Part shown: positions 39,810 to 47,024 of the stretch, piece by piece | Layout: every line of letters starts with the position of its first letter | Position numbering within the stretch: the stretch's first letter is position 1 | From: a virus | DNA: 56,544 nucleotides | Reading direction: 5' to 3' (one strand) | IMG/VR virus record: IMGVR_UViG_3300050132_000119 | Span: 1-56,544 of that record | Notes under the pieces: generated by a model | Told to the model about the DNA's origin: nothing | Database searches by the model: none | The model's input: only the letters and a program-made list of their open reading frames with translations | Program-made: the position numbers and the translations under genes

Positions 39810-39837
39810 ATTATAGGGTATTTCCGCACCCTGTCAA
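39810..39837 (-). promoter_or_regulatory. Consensus sigma-70 promoter of the capsid operon
   Basis: On the minus strand, TTGACA (39837-39832) and TATAAT (39815-39810) are separated by 16 bases. Both hexamers are perfect. The spacer begins with GGGT and ends with ACCC. It sits in the gap after the 39842 gene and drives the decoration and major capsid genes toward the terminator at 36426-36451. Confidence 0.9.
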
Positions 39838-39841
39838 ACAA

Positions 39842-40393
39842 TCAAGAAAAACTAGGCATCTTTCGGCGTTGGATTGCTGCTTCTCGCTCCATTGCATCCA
39901 CACCATCGTCACGATCATTGAGTCGCTGACCCTGGTCATTGAATTTACCCACAACGCCCTCTTCCTCTTCCAAGGGTTTCCTGTGATGATAGAAACCCAT
40001 AATCTTTTGGTAGCGTTCCTCAGCAATCTTGAACAATACCATTTCATTGCAGGTGACATGACCATCGTATCCCGCAAGGGATTGACCATTGGATGCATCG
40101 AACCCCGGCATCTCGGATTGTCGAACCGGGGTGTAACCCAGGCGCTGACGTTTCTGGATGCTGTCATACTGACTCGTTGTAGTCAGCCAAACGAGGTGAT
40201 AGCCTCGCAGCGCCGGGGGGTTTGGGAGTGCGGTTTGCGTGAACTCGGCCTCCATGAACTTTTCAAAGTCGTCATCCGAGGTGAGGCCAGAGGTTTCACG
40301 CTCAGTATCCTCTGCACCTCGGTCACCGCGAATATCCAGAGCCCCGCCGATTTTGGTGCGCTCATCCTCATTACTTGCTTGTCGTGTTGCCAT
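39842..40393 (-). CDS. Conserved assembly-region protein
   Basis: A 183-residue charged protein (RGYHLVWLTTTSQYDSIQKR, LGYTPVRQSEMPGFDASN, CNEMVLFKIAEERYQKIMGF, then HHRKPLEEEEG). It is a recurrent protein upstream of capsid genes in podophages, with unknown function; the acidic, helical ends suit an assembly factor. It overlaps the upstream gene by one base. Confidence 0.65.
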   Translation of the reverse strand: MATRQASNEDERTKIGGALDIRGDRGAEDTERETSGLTSDDDFEKFMEAEFTQTALPNPPALRGYHLVWLTTTSQYDSIQKRQRLGYTPVRQSEMPGFDASNGQSLAGYDGHVTCNEMVLFKIAEERYQKIMGFYHHRKPLEEEEGVVGKFNDQGQRLNDRDDGVDAMEREAAIQRRKMPSFS

Positions 40394-40794
40394 TATTTCT
40401 CTCCGTAGGTGTTGGTTGCATGAATATTGCTGCGGAGTTCATACCCCATCAGCGGCCAAATCTTCTGCACAGCGTTAGCACGAGCGATCTTGCGACCGAT
40501 CTCGGCATCGAAGTTCTCTGGACTGGCGCAGGCTGACTCACCCGTGACAGTGAATCCGTTGCGCAAGACCAGGACGCAGAACGTAAGCAGTCCAAAGGAC
40601 TCATGCACCGGAGCAAACCCAGCGTCAGGAGTTCCGCGTACGCCACGGACTCCATCTTCGGCTGTGAAGTATTGTTCGATAGCAATGTTCCCCTCGATGT
40701 CTCCCGGCATGATTCGCGGAGCGGTCAAGCCTTTGGCCTTGATCTCGGACTCAATTGCCGAATCGTCACTCCGTGGTGAAGAAATATTATTCAT
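40393..40794 (-). CDS. N4 gp49 / Sf6 gp66 family protein, copy A
   Basis: A 133-residue protein with the family core CVLVLRNGFTVTGESACASP, then ENFDAEIGRKIARANAVQKI and WPLMGYELR. The family is widespread in phage morphogenesis or accessory regions without an agreed function. A shorter paralogue lies on the other side of the scaffold gene at 41710. It overlaps the scaffold by one base. Confidence 0.82.
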   Translation of the reverse strand: MNNISSPRSDDSAIESEIKAKGLTAPRIMPGDIEGNIAIEQYFTAEDGVRGVRGTPDAGFAPVHESFGLLTFCVLVLRNGFTVTGESACASPENFDAEIGRKIARANAVQKIWPLMGYELRSNIHATNTYGEK

Positions 40795-41720
40795 TATTTC
40801 ACTCCATTCTGTTTGTCGTAATCCCGATAACTCTTGATCATCTTCTGCCGTGCAGCAGCGTCATCCCACATCCCCGCAGACTTGATGACTGCGACACGCT
40901 CGGGGGACAGCTTGAAAACCGAACCCCCACCCGCCTGGGACTGCTGTGAACCACCCGGAACCGGGTTTCCCGGACGCTTGGGTGCGGGGGCAGCACCCTG
41001 AATCCGATGAGGCAGATACTTCTGAGCCCGTTTTTCAAGCTCCTGCCAGTACCCGTCAGTCGTGGCATCCCAGCCTTCTGCGGTCAAGGAGTTGTCCAGA
41101 GCCGTGAGCACCTTAGAGTCGGGATCTGCACTCGTAGGGCCACCGTACCAGGTGTTCTTACCCAGGAACTGCTGACTCTTGGTGACGAGTCGGGTATCCA
41201 GGGGCTTGGGGGCATTCATGGCCCGTGCAGCGTTATCCTTGAACGTCTTGAGTTCCTGAGCCCGAGTTCTGGCGGCAATCATGTACTCAGTGGCTTCCGC
41301 CAGAGTCTTGCCGTCATTGGCCGTAGCAGCAGTGGCGATGACACCCTTGAAGTGTTCAGCGGCCTGGTTCGCCTGATTTATGGCGGCATCGACCTGGGCG
41401 AGTTGGGAACCGGCGTTGACATCATTGATTGAACTGACCTGCTGTTGCAGAGTCCGGTTCTGGTCAGTGAGGGCTTGCAGGTTACGTTCCAGAGCTTCCA
41501 CTCGTTCGCGGTTACGCTGACCACGCGACTTGCGTTCGTTGCGACGGCGCGCCCGGATTTCTTCTTTGGCTTCATCGGTTTCCGCATCTTCAAGCTCCGA
41601 GTCAACCTTGGCAGTCTTCTCGTCTTCCTCACTTTCAAGGTTTTCTACAGGATCATCATCTTCGCCCCCATGGGCTAGTTTCAGTTCCTCGTCCTCAATA
41701 ATCTCGTTTTCAGTGCTCAT
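40794..41720 (-). CDS. Scaffolding protein
   Basis: A 308-residue protein with an acidic N-terminus (EDEELKLAHGGEDDDPVENL), a basic helix (RRRNERKSRGQRNRERVEAL), a Gln-rich coiled coil (NLQALTDQNRTLQQQVSSIN), and a C-terminal helical part with a basic end (ARQKMIKSYRDYDKQNGVK). This composition and its place between portal and capsid genes match capsid scaffolds, whose C-terminus binds the coat protein. Confidence 0.78.
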   Translation of the reverse strand: MSTENEIIEDEELKLAHGGEDDDPVENLESEEDEKTAKVDSELEDAETDEAKEEIRARRRNERKSRGQRNRERVEALERNLQALTDQNRTLQQQVSSINDVNAGSQLAQVDAAINQANQAAEHFKGVIATAATANDGKTLAEATEYMIAARTRAQELKTFKDNAARAMNAPKPLDTRLVTKSQQFLGKNTWYGGPTSADPDSKVLTALDNSLTAEGWDATTDGYWQELEKRAQKYLPHRIQGAAPAPKRPGNPVPGGSQQSQAGGGSVFKLSPERVAVIKSAGMWDDAAARQKMIKSYRDYDKQNGVK

Positions 41721-42027
41721 ATTTTCCTCCGAACATCAGTTTCTCGGCCTGACCATAGGCCAGGTATCCCGCAATCTTGTTTTCAGCATCCTCTTGGGCA
41801 TACTTCTGTCCAAGGTTCAGATCGAACTTGGTGGGATCAGCACAGGAGGATTCACCAATCACAGTGAATCCATTGGTCAGGGTGACACAGCAGACCATGT
41901 GACTGGTGCCCCGGAATAGGTGAAACTCGAATCCCTTGATGGAATTCTGGATCTGTTTTTCCGTGATTGACAGACAGATAGGTTCCGGGGTTTCGGTGAA
42001 TTCATCGGTGACGAGTTTGATGCTCAT
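41710..42027 (-). CDS. N4 gp49 / Sf6 gp66 family protein, copy B
   Basis: A 105-residue protein with CCVTLTNGFTVIGESSCADP, then TKFDLNLGQKYAQEDAENKI, the same core as the protein at 40393. Two diverged copies flanking the scaffold suggest an old duplication with separate roles. It overlaps the GroES-like gene by ATGA and the scaffold by 11 bases. Confidence 0.8.
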   Translation of the reverse strand: MSIKLVTDEFTETPEPICLSITEKQIQNSIKGFEFHLFRGTSHMVCCVTLTNGFTVIGESSCADPTKFDLNLGQKYAQEDAENKIAGYLAYGQAEKLMFGGKYEH

Positions 42028-42470
42028 GTCAGATGACTCCGCACTTGAGTCACATCACCCGTGTAAGCGCCAATCAGATCAGCGTCACTCAGGATTGCCA
42101 GCATCACGGGTTCCAGACCATCTTTCAGGTCCACGGTCCAGCGGTCGCCACCCCATCGAGGGACTTTCACGTAGTCCCCGACTTTGGCCCAAACCCCCTC
42201 GGGCCACTCTTCACCCGTTGTACGCTTCTTGAAGGAAAGCGGACCCACTGAGATCAGTTTGGCGACTTGACCGTTGTAGGATTCCTCATCTTTCGTACCC
42301 GTGGACAAAATGATTCCGCTGGACGTTTTCGCCACGACCCTGCGGATCTGGACCACGACCCTATGCCCGAAGGGGGTGAATTCGGGGTCGATGTAAGGGA
42401 ACATCTCGTCGATGCTCTTGTCCGAAACATCGAGTCCGCGCCCGTGTGGGTTGATGACTTCGCCTGCCAT
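42024..42470 (-). CDS. GroES-like co-chaperonin
   Basis: A 148-residue protein with the Cpn10 pattern: FTPFGHRVVVQIRRVVAKTS, SGIILSTGTKDEE (the mobile-loop GIIL anchor), YNGQVAKLISVGPLSF and KVGDYVKVPRWGGDRW. Phage Cpn10 proteins (T4 gp31 is the model) replace host GroES so that GroEL can fold the coat protein; the place next to scaffold and capsid genes agrees. It is longer than host GroES at both ends. Confidence 0.8.
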   Translation of the reverse strand: MAGEVINPHGRGLDVSDKSIDEMFPYIDPEFTPFGHRVVVQIRRVVAKTSSGIILSTGTKDEESYNGQVAKLISVGPLSFKKRTTGEEWPEGVWAKVGDYVKVPRWGGDRWTVDLKDGLEPVMLAILSDADLIGAYTGDVTQVRSHLT

Positions 42471-42646
42471 TAGATTGCTCCTTCCGTTGATGTTGAGATG
42501 CCTTGCTGAGCGTAAGCCCGCAAAGCGCGATTCAGTTTCTTGTATTGCCGAATACCCATGTACGCCACTTCCTTGCGGCGCTGTTGGCGTTCAGGGGTTG
42601 CAGTGTGTTGGTTGTGCCAAGCCGCAGATTTGGGTTTCTTGCTCAT
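42470..42646 (-). CDS. Small basic protein
   Basis: A 58-residue, strongly basic protein starting MSKKPKSAAWHNQHTATPER, then QQRRKEVAYMGIRQYKKLNR. ATG 42646 overlaps the stop of the Tad2-like gene (ATGA). It may bind nucleic acid by charge. No family was recognised. Confidence 0.6.
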   Translation of the reverse strand: MSKKPKSAAWHNQHTATPERQQRRKEVAYMGIRQYKKLNRALRAYAQQGISTSTEGAI

Positions 42647-43119
42647 ACCAGTACCCAGTCTTCGGAGAGTACATCCGTCTGAGACGCAAGCCATGGGACA
42701 AACTTGCAGTCAGCGGTACGCATTCCGATCCACGGCAGAGTCAGCAATGAGTCATCATCCATTCCGGGTACATCTTCCGAAACTTGCCACTGCGCAGCCT
42801 GAATCAGGGACAACCACATCCCTTTACCGTTCCAACCAGCACGAGCAACCTTGTTACCCATCTTCAGGGATTCAATCGCAAGACCAAATGACATACCAGT
42901 CGTGGACCTGTACGCAGCATCAAACTGTTCCTTCGGACTCCAGCTAATATAACCGCTGTGGCGCGAGTCATTACCCTTACCGCCATCAGTATATTCAACC
43001 AGATAACCATCGTCCGAACCATCCTCATCGAGAGGCAGGGTCCAGTTTCGATAGTTGTTGTAGTCCAATCGGGTCATGGGCGTAGCCTCAACGACCTTTG
43101 TACCAATGTACCGTTTCAT
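42643..43119 (-). CDS. Tad2-like (DUF2829) protein
   Basis: A 158-residue protein. Residues of about 75-158 are a DUF2829 domain: MSFGLAIESLKMGNKVARAG, WNGKGMWLSLI, LPWIGMRTADCKFVPWLASQ, then LSEDWVLV. DUF2829 members include Tad2, which binds the cyclic ADP-ribose-type signal of the Thoeris defence. The N-terminal 72 residues are a second domain (MKRYIGTKVVEATPMTRLDY, SGYISWSPKEQFDAAYRS) often fused to it. AGGAG before ATG 43119 fixes the start. Whether this member binds a nucleotide signal is untested, and its late-cluster location is unusual for an anti-defence gene. Confidence 0.8.
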   Translation of the reverse strand: MKRYIGTKVVEATPMTRLDYNNYRNWTLPLDEDGSDDGYLVEYTDGGKGNDSRHSGYISWSPKEQFDAAYRSTTGMSFGLAIESLKMGNKVARAGWNGKGMWLSLIQAAQWQVSEDVPGMDDDSLLTLPWIGMRTADCKFVPWLASQTDVLSEDWVLV

Positions 43120-43178
43120 CAAAAGTTCTCCTACAGAACCACCCCAATATGACCGTGGGGCACTCGGCATTGAACGAA

Positions 43179-43358
43179 CTACTCGTCCTTTTCCTGTCCA
43201 GACATTGCATTTTTCACAATATCGATTAAATACGCTAACTCCACATAACCGCCCAGGCGTTTCTGAAACGCAGCATAGTCTTGCGGAGGACTATCGAAAA
43301 CCTCAAGCGCCATTTGTGCACGGCGCTCAATAAGTTCCCGATATAACTTTTCTAGCAC
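43179..43358 (-). CDS. Small helical protein, GTG start
   Basis: A 59-residue protein read from GTG 43358 (KLYRELIERRAQMALEVFDS, KRLGGYVELAYLIDIVKNAM). Its start overlaps the stop of the upstream gene, and AAAGGTGGGA provides a ribosome-binding site. The amino-acid composition and the filling of an otherwise empty 180-base gap make it a convincing gene. It has no recognised family; the helical layout is like small head-completion or capping proteins. Confidence 0.7.
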   Translation of the reverse strand: MLEKLYRELIERRAQMALEVFDSPPQDYAAFQKRLGGYVELAYLIDIVKNAMSGQEKDE

Positions 43359-43552
43359 TTCCCACCCTTCTTGAACCCCGGAACCCCATTAGCCATTTTC
43401 GCCTTGGTCAGGGGATTCATGGGAACCGCGACTCGGGGGCGCATGGGTAGAGAGGGCATTGCAGCGGGGACCGCGCCACCATTGGCGAATCCAACCTTCT
43501 TACCCATGGCCATTTGCTTGTGTTGTCCGATTGCAGAATTCGAGAGAGCCAT
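43352..43552 (-). CDS. Small virion-type protein with FANGGAV motif
   Basis: A 66-residue basic protein rich in Pro, Met, Gly and Ala. It contains VGFANGGAVPAAMPSLPMRP and ends GFKKGGKC with a terminal Cys. The FAxGGxV segment recurs in the proteins at 26285 and 51789, which links it to the virion group. It probably lacks a fixed fold. Confidence 0.62.
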   Translation of the reverse strand: MALSNSAIGQHKQMAMGKKVGFANGGAVPAAMPSLPMRPRVAVPMNPLTKAKMANGVPGFKKGGKC

Positions 43553-43563
43553 TCAGATACTCC

Positions 43564-44544
43564 TTACAAAACCATTGCGAAAAGCAGCAATTCATCATTT
43601 TCCTGACGAATGCGGTTTTGGTACTGTTCCGCTACAGCGATGAAATCAACCTCTGCGGCAATGTGTTTCTTTGCCTGCGAAATCAAATTATAGGTGAATT
43701 CTCGTGCCGCGTCAGAATCTTTGATTCCCTGAGTCAGAATCTGTAAATCATTTTCTGCCTTAGCGACCAGATTCTCGATTGCCTCTTCTTGAGCAATCTC
43801 AGCAGCCTGGATTGCTTTCTTCCGGGCGGCAGCGGTCTTGAGTTTGATGATTCCCTGAGAATCGGGTAATTTGTCCTTTTTGGCAAAGGCTTCAGTGTAG
43901 TAATCAATCAACCATTGGCGAGAAGCACCCGATTTGCTGGCGCTGAGTGCTGCGGCAACAGTCATCAAACCCTGCTGGACTTCGATAGACTGACCCGTGA
44001 GCGCCACGGTTACATCTGCACCAGATACAGTCATCGAACCCTGACCCACGGGCACACTTTGTCCGGCCAGTCCGACTGTTATGGCGGGATTAACGGAACC
44101 TTGAGCCAATGCAATGGACTGACCCGTGAGGAATGCAGACAGGCTCGGGGTTACGACACCTTGGGCTGCGGTAGAAGATTGCCCGGTGACGGGTATCGAG
44201 ATGGCTGGGGATATGGTACCTTGTGCCAGTGCGACAGGTTGACCAGTGAGAGATACTGATACCGCTGGGACTACAGTACCTTGGGCGGCAGTAACCGATT
44301 GCCCGGTGACAGATACCGATGTGGATGGGCTCAGTGTACCCTGAGCCGTGATAACCGACTGACCGATGAGTGCAACGGTGACGTTCTGACTACCTACCGA
44401 CAGTGTACCTTGCGCAGCAGTAACACTCTGACCCGTCAGTGCGATGGTGATACTGGGGCTGACTGAGCCCTGTGCGGCAGTGGTACTCTGTCCCGTAAGA
44501 GTTATCCCACCACCACTCGCCCCCGCCAATAGACGCGAGATCAT
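43564..44544 (-). CDS. Repeat-bearing virion protein (GQSxxxxQG repeats)
   Basis: A 326-residue protein. Residues of about 15-205 hold nine degenerate repeats with the core T-G-Q-S-x-x-x-A-Q-G, spaced about 20-23 residues (for example LTGQSVTAAQGTL and VTGQSSTAAQGVV). They look like short beta hairpins stacked in a rod. The C-terminal 110 residues are helical (RQWLIDYYTEAFAKKDKLP, AEIAQEEAIENLVAKAENDL). It probably forms a projecting fibre or spike with a helical anchor. It overlaps the LamG-like gene by ATGA. Confidence 0.68.
   Translation of the reverse strand: MISRLLAGASGGGITLTGQSTTAAQGSVSPSITIALTGQSVTAAQGTLSVGSQNVTVALIGQSVITAQGTLSPSTSVSVTGQSVTAAQGTVVPAVSVSLTGQPVALAQGTISPAISIPVTGQSSTAAQGVVTPSLSAFLTGQSIALAQGSVNPAITVGLAGQSVPVGQGSMTVSGADVTVALTGQSIEVQQGLMTVAAALSASKSGASRQWLIDYYTEAFAKKDKLPDSQGIIKLKTAAARKKAIQAAEIAQEEAIENLVAKAENDLQILTQGIKDSDAAREFTYNLISQAKKHIAAEVDFIAVAEQYQNRIRQENDELLLFAMVL
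43960..44505 (-). repeat. Nine degenerate coding repeats of about 60-69 bp
   Basis: The TGQS ... QG core is conserved at protein level while the DNA varies among units. This points to old repeats under selection rather than recent slippage. Confidence 0.8.
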
Positions 44545-45257
44545 ACAAGCCTAGGGGCAAAGATTTGCCAGGGGTTGGCGTTGAACGCAGCGTGTTCTGC
44601 TGCTGTCAATACCCGATCCCAGATCACAGCCAGAGACTGTGATCCAGGGAAGTTGTGCGATGCCGTGTTCGGATCGCCATTCAGAGTTACGTCCGGTGAT
44701 GGGGTTGCGTCAAAAGACCCATTTCCCGCTCCCTGAATCCCAAGAGCTTTTCCGTTCATCCACGCAACACAAGATGATCCGAGGGTCCCTCCCGATGGTG
44801 GAGTTGATATCGAGGCTATATTCCATTCCCCATTCACCGCCCCGGTTGAGAACGTGGCAAACCCGGTTGCGCTATACCAGATAGTTGGGTAGTTAGTCCC
44901 GTTCGTAAAGCTGAAAATATGGTCAGTTGTGGTCCCACGCTCGATCAAAAAATACGGGGTGGACGAACCGATTGTTTGAAATACCGACCCATAAGTGGCT
45001 TCGGTAAATACGGCTGGAGCACCATTAGCAAACGTCAGTGCATTTACCGATCCACCAGCGGCGGTAGTAAAGGACGTTCCTTGTTTTCCTACCGTGGTGG
45101 ACACCGCCCCCGTGGGTGCTCCCCGCGCCTGGTTCACCAGATTGAACGGGTTACCCCCGATAGCGGCGAAGCTGAGCTTTCTAGTTAGAGGATTCGCCCA
45201 ATCAATCCCGGTAGCGAACTGCGGCTGGGAGGTCCATTTCTGTTTACCGAACAGCAT
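44541..45257 (-). CDS. LamG/concanavalin-like virion protein
   Basis: A 238-residue beta protein. The N-terminus IDWANPLTRKLSFAAIGG and the C-terminus SLAVIWDRVLTAAEHAAFNA, NPWQIF bracket a jelly-roll domain (AVNGEWNIASISTPPSGGTL, CVAWMNGKALGIQGAGNGSF) of the LamG/concanavalin type found on phage heads and fibres. It probably decorates the virion and binds sugars on the host or mucus. Confidence 0.72.
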   Translation of the reverse strand: MLFGKQKWTSQPQFATGIDWANPLTRKLSFAAIGGNPFNLVNQARGAPTGAVSTTVGKQGTSFTTAAGGSVNALTFANGAPAVFTEATYGSVFQTIGSSTPYFLIERGTTTDHIFSFTNGTNYPTIWYSATGFATFSTGAVNGEWNIASISTPPSGGTLGSSCVAWMNGKALGIQGAGNGSFDATPSPDVTLNGDPNTASHNFPGSQSLAVIWDRVLTAAEHAAFNANPWQIFAPRLV

Positions 45258-45706
45258 TATGCACTCGTAGCTAAGATTTCAGACGTATAGACCGCTCCGC
45301 TAGTCAGGGCTACGCCAAGGTCATTCTTCAGGATGACCTTGAAGGCGTAGGGACAGTAGCCTAGAGCCTGGGCGACCGAGAATGTACCGATTTCAGTCGT
45401 GCTGGCGCTGTTCATTGGGACCGTGCCAAGGAATCGCAGGTTCGGCTCATCGGTCGTTGTCGTGCCGGATGTGGGGCCGCTGCGGAAGCTCGTGCCGTCA
45501 AGTGACTCTTGAACGAAGACCACAACCTGTTTATTACCAGACGCGGTGTTTGTCGTAGCAGCATCCACCTCGACGATCACATCAAGTGGTTGATTCGTAT
45601 TGGCGGTGTACGCTGCCGATGCCACATAGGTGGCAGATGCAAGTGTTCCGAATCCGGTAACGGTCAAGGCATTGCGGGCACCGACGACTTGTTTTAAAAC
45701 CGTCAT
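45257..45706 (-). CDS. Virion structural protein (beta-rich)
   Basis: A 149-residue protein starting MTVLKQVVGARNALTVTGFG; ATG 45706 overlaps the upstream stop. It is Thr/Ala/Val-rich with beta character (PLDVIVEVDAATTNTASGNK, QVVVFVQESLDGTSFRSGP). It belongs to a group of small beta proteins between portal and scaffold genes. The function is unknown. Confidence 0.62.
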   Translation of the reverse strand: MTVLKQVVGARNALTVTGFGTLASATYVASAAYTANTNQPLDVIVEVDAATTNTASGNKQVVVFVQESLDGTSFRSGPTSGTTTTDEPNLRFLGTVPMNSASTTEIGTFSVAQALGYCPYAFKVILKNDLGVALTSGAVYTSEILATSA

Positions 45707-46107
45707 GGTGCCCACCCTTCAAGTGCCTTTGACACACCCTGTGGCGAGACGGTATCAGGCACGACGCCCAGCGCCAGCAAAGCCCGCACAGCAGGCGCAA
45801 TCGTAGGGTTGGCCTCAGCAATAGCCGTAGCCTTGTCCCGAGTGGCTTGCATCCCAACGTCAAGCGTCCCCGCCTTGATAAGCTCCATCGTCCAATAGAC
45901 GCTACGATCGGCAGCACCCATGGCGACAAGGCCGTCAAGGAACGCTCCACCGGCATCACCGAGCGTAGCCAGGATGGTCCCGATTCCGATCATACGGGAT
46001 TGAATCTTCGTGCGCCCAACACTGAGCGCGGCAGCAATCGCACCGTCGTCCCGAGTCTCAGGCGTGAGGCCAGGGAAAGCGGCTCGGATTTCTTCGAGTA
46101 GCGTCAT
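45703..46107 (-). CDS. Conserved late protein (134 residues)
   Basis: A helical Ala-rich protein with TILATLGDAGGAFLDGLVAM, GAADRSVYWTMELIKAGTLD and PAVRALLALGVVPDTVS. I recognise this as a recurrent phage late protein, but I know of no function. It overlaps the next gene by ATGA. Confidence 0.65.
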   Translation of the reverse strand: MTLLEEIRAAFPGLTPETRDDGAIAAALSVGRTKIQSRMIGIGTILATLGDAGGAFLDGLVAMGAADRSVYWTMELIKAGTLDVGMQATRDKATAIAEANPTIAPAVRALLALGVVPDTVSPQGVSKALEGWAP

Positions 46108-46110
46108 AGT

Positions 46111-46572
46111 TTACACCAACTGAATCAGAGCATTGCCCGTAGTATTAGCAGGCATCGTCAGCGTGAAAGTCCCGGCCACAATGGTCTGAGATCCAAACGT
46201 GGACACAGACACCGCATTCTTACCAGCAGCGGTCGCGTTGTACATCAAAATCGTGTCAAACGCAGTACCTGAGAATCCCGCACCCGTGGTCCAGGAGGCA
46301 CTCGGGGTAAAGATTGCCCCGGTACCACTGGCAGCAGGTGCCGTAGCCGTGGTAAACGCGATACCGCCTGCCGTATAACTGCCGCTGTTCGGCACCTCAC
46401 CCGTAGCCGAGTATGCCGTGGTAGCGGCATTCAGTGTGGCTGTTGCCAGATACAGGGCACCGTTAAAGGTATCCTTGGTAGTGGCAGCACGTACGACACT
46501 GGCACCGAAGGCGTGGATGCCATTCAGCAGGTCAGTTTTGAAACTGGTTGCAATACTTTGAGTGTTACTCAT
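46111..46572 (-). CDS. Conserved virion structural protein
   Basis: A 153-residue Ala/Thr/Gly-rich protein. The start (TSFKTDLLNGIHAFGASVVR) and the ending (AGTFTLTMPANTTGNALIQL) are typical of a widespread small phage structural protein, possibly a capsid-surface or fibre component. The centre carries Gly/Ser-rich beta segments. Confidence 0.66.
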   Translation of the reverse strand: MSNTQSIATSFKTDLLNGIHAFGASVVRAATTKDTFNGALYLATATLNAATTAYSATGEVPNSGSYTAGGIAFTTATAPAASGTGAIFTPSASWTTGAGFSGTAFDTILMYNATAAGKNAVSVSTFGSQTIVAGTFTLTMPANTTGNALIQLV

Positions 46573-46581
46573 GACAATCTC

Positions 46582-46785
46582 CTAATTAAACGAACCCATC
46601 GTCTGCTCAAGGCTGAGACCTTGCTTCAGATGCACATGAGCCGAGCGGTGCACCAGTTCACCATTGAATCGATACTCGGTGGCTTCCGTGTACTCAACCT
46701 CGTTATCGGTAACCTGGACCTGTTTTTCTAGCAAAGAATCATCCATGGCACCGAGAACCCCATTGATGAGAACATCGATCAGCAT
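46582..46785 (-). CDS. Small hypothetical late protein
   Basis: A 67-residue protein (VLINGVLGAMDDSLLEKQVQ, TEYRFNGELVHRSAHVHLKQ). The first part is helical and the second beta. No family was recognised. It sits 8 bases after the next upstream gene. Confidence 0.58.
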   Translation of the reverse strand: MLIDVLINGVLGAMDDSLLEKQVQVTDNEVEYTEATEYRFNGELVHRSAHVHLKQGLSLEQTMGSFN

Positions 46786-46793
46786 GACAGTTC

Positions 46794-47024
46794 CTAGGCG
46801 TTGAACAATGCCCGAGCGTGTGCAATAATTGTCGCAAATTCAGCTTGCACACCGTCGTCTAACTTGGCTGCTTCAGCCTCAACCTCCTGCCACAATGACA
46901 GATGAGGCTGCACTGCAGCCAGGGCACTGGCACTCGCAGCAGCTTTTGCCACAACAGCGTCTAGTGCAGCCTGAGCATCGATTACTGCCTGAGCGTCTGC
47001 AGCGGATTGTTCGGTAAGTGTCAT
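46794..47024 (-). CDS. Small Ala-rich helical protein
   Basis: A 76-residue protein that is almost one helix (AQAVIDAQAALDAVVAKAAA, HLSLWQEVEAEAAKLDDGVQ). It overlaps the end of the portal gene by ATGA, so their synthesis is coupled. It may be a core or portal-associated protein. Confidence 0.6.
   Translation of the reverse strand: MTLTEQSAADAQAVIDAQAALDAVVAKAAASASALAAVQPHLSLWQEVEAEAAKLDDGVQAEFATIIAHARALFNA

Noticed and set aside
43257-43271. GCGTTT-CTG-AAACGC palindrome similar to the 20692 operator
   Set aside because: Its spacing differs (3 against 4), it lies within a coding sequence, and no promoter is near.
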